NCBI RefSeq assembly: GCF_038593265.1
Contig: NZ_CP151979.1
Coordinates: 2,308,001 to 2,372,000, forward strand
Length of the DNA: 64,000 bases
Direction: 5' to 3'
From: Ureibacillus sp. FSL W7-1570
Lineage (GTDB): Bacteria > Bacillota > Bacilli > Bacillales_A > Planococcaceae
The notes beneath the pieces were generated by a model. It ran no database searches. It worked only from the letters and a program-made list of their open reading frames with translations, and was not told where the DNA came from. This document shows positions 63,453-64,000 of this stretch, one piece after another. The position numbers and the translations under genes were made by a program. The stretch's first letter is position 1. The number at the start of each line of letters is the position of its first letter.

Positions 63453-64000
63453 TTAATTTTGTTCTGATAACACTTCATCATCCAACGGGACACGGATTTC
63501 TCCGGACAATAATCTTGGTAAAAGGGTGTCACGAATAGCTTTTAACCTTTTATTTTCCTTCTCCAAATACTTGTTCTTTCTGATTAAAGGCCTAATTAAC
63601 TCAGTAAATTTTTCTATTAAACAATTACTAGGTATCGCTAACTTATAGGCTTTCAAATCCCTCATTCGTACTCCTTTTTGTACACTTCCACTTGCTAGTT
63701 GCTGTGCATACCCTTGTAATTGTTCACTTAAAAGTAGCAGGTATAGTATCTCAGAAGAAATTAATTTTGATGGCCTTAATGTAAAAATCGATTCACTTAT
63801 ATTCCAATTTTCGGGTGTTTCATCTATTAAATATACCCTTCCAATAGTACCAATTCCTGAAAATAATAAATCACCTTTTTTCAAATCTGATCTTTTATTA
63901 ATTTTTTTAATTGCATCATTATCAATCTTGTCACACTTGTCGTCTAAATAAATTTGATTATTCCCCATATTTTTTATTGTGACATAATAATTTTCACCTT
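63453..64000 (-). CDS. hsdS: Type I restriction enzyme S subunit, C-terminal part
   Basis: The frame is open to the window edge, so the gene begins outside; the ATG at 63968 is internal, because the upstream codons read GENYYVTIKN in continuity. The visible about 180 residues are the end of a target recognition domain (DLLFSGIGTIGRVYLIDETP) and the conserved coiled coil LIRKNKYLEKENKRLKAIRD ending in TLLPRLLSGEI, typical HsdS. Specificity cannot be read. Gap of 40 bases to hsdR, so hsd genes share a transcript; hsdM presumably lies upstream outside the window. Confidence 0.92.
   Translation of the reverse strand, partial: GENYYVTIKNMGNNQIYLDDKCDKIDNDAIKKINKRSDLKKGDLLFSGIGTIGRVYLIDETPENWNISESIFTLRPSKLISSEILYLLLLSEQLQGYAQQLASGSVQKGVRMRDLKAYKLAIPSNCLIEKFTELIRPLIRKNKYLEKENKRLKAIRDTLLPRLLSGEIRVPLDDEVLSEQN

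Noticed and set aside
1-64000. CRISPR arrays, tRNA, rRNA, T-box or other riboswitches
   Set aside because: No regularly spaced direct repeats, no cloverleaf or conserved riboswitch core seen on reading; small structured RNAs could still be missed by eye.

Overview
The window reads as chromosomal DNA of a low-GC, endospore-forming member of the Bacillota (Bacillaceae/Planococcaceae type). Pointers are strong GGAGG ribosome binding sites with frequent TTG/GTG starts, a LysM-GH18 spore-type hydrolase, a coat-type manganese catalase, lutABC/LutR/LutP lactate genes, a full-length pyruvate carboxylase, Mqo, and PerR-, Fur- and CodY-like sites. Mqo together with the gene mix recalls Ureibacillus/Lysinibacillus-like genomes, but the genus is only a guess. 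I see no rRNA, tRNA or CRISPR array.

Layout. 1-5.9 kb: start of an acyl-CoA thioesterase, two aldehyde dehydrogenases (one paired with DUF779) and hypothetical genes. 5.9-10.6 kb: complete branched-chain amino acid ABC transporter livJHMGF (minus strand) with two CodY-like boxes upstream. 11-18.2 kb: a tyrosine-rich beta-propeller protein, a PgeF-type protein, a 292-bp non-coding repeat, a LysM-GH18 protein with an apparent CTG start, and a DUF1611-racemase pair. 18.2-26.6 kb: RlaP, DUF1540, SfsA, Mqo, a Nudix CoA pyrophosphatase, PerR-type ahpCF and an HxlR regulator. 26.6-28.5 kb: IS1182-family copy 1. 28.5-34.8 kb: LURP-one protein, LysR with divergent azlCD, a broken DUF418 gene, Mn catalase and small proteins. 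34.9-44 kb: pyc, lutP, lutR and lutABC, a lactate-to-oxaloacetate module in which an identical 17-bp operator-containing sequence lies before lutP and lutA. 44-47.4 kb: NAD(P)-binding protein and a PadR-ABC exporter unit with two matching palindromes around its promoter.

47.4-64 kb is accessory and mobile DNA: IS1182 copy 2, three gene remnants (GGDEF, rhodanese, FMN reductase), a cytoplasmic chemoreceptor, a Fur-box/IDEAL-domain/ferritin stretch, two different IS21-family elements, and a defence island. The island holds a nuclease-STAND NTPase gene (Avs-like) whose 3' end is replaced by an IS21 end, an Mrr-like restriction enzyme, and a type I restriction system (hsdR, and hsdS running off the window).

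The most noteworthy items are the IS21-truncated Avs-like gene; the common GAGGCTGGGACA ends shared by both IS1182 copies and the non-coding repeat at 13.2 kb; the PadR, LutR, Fur, PerR and CodY operator architectures; and the DUF1611-racemase operon.
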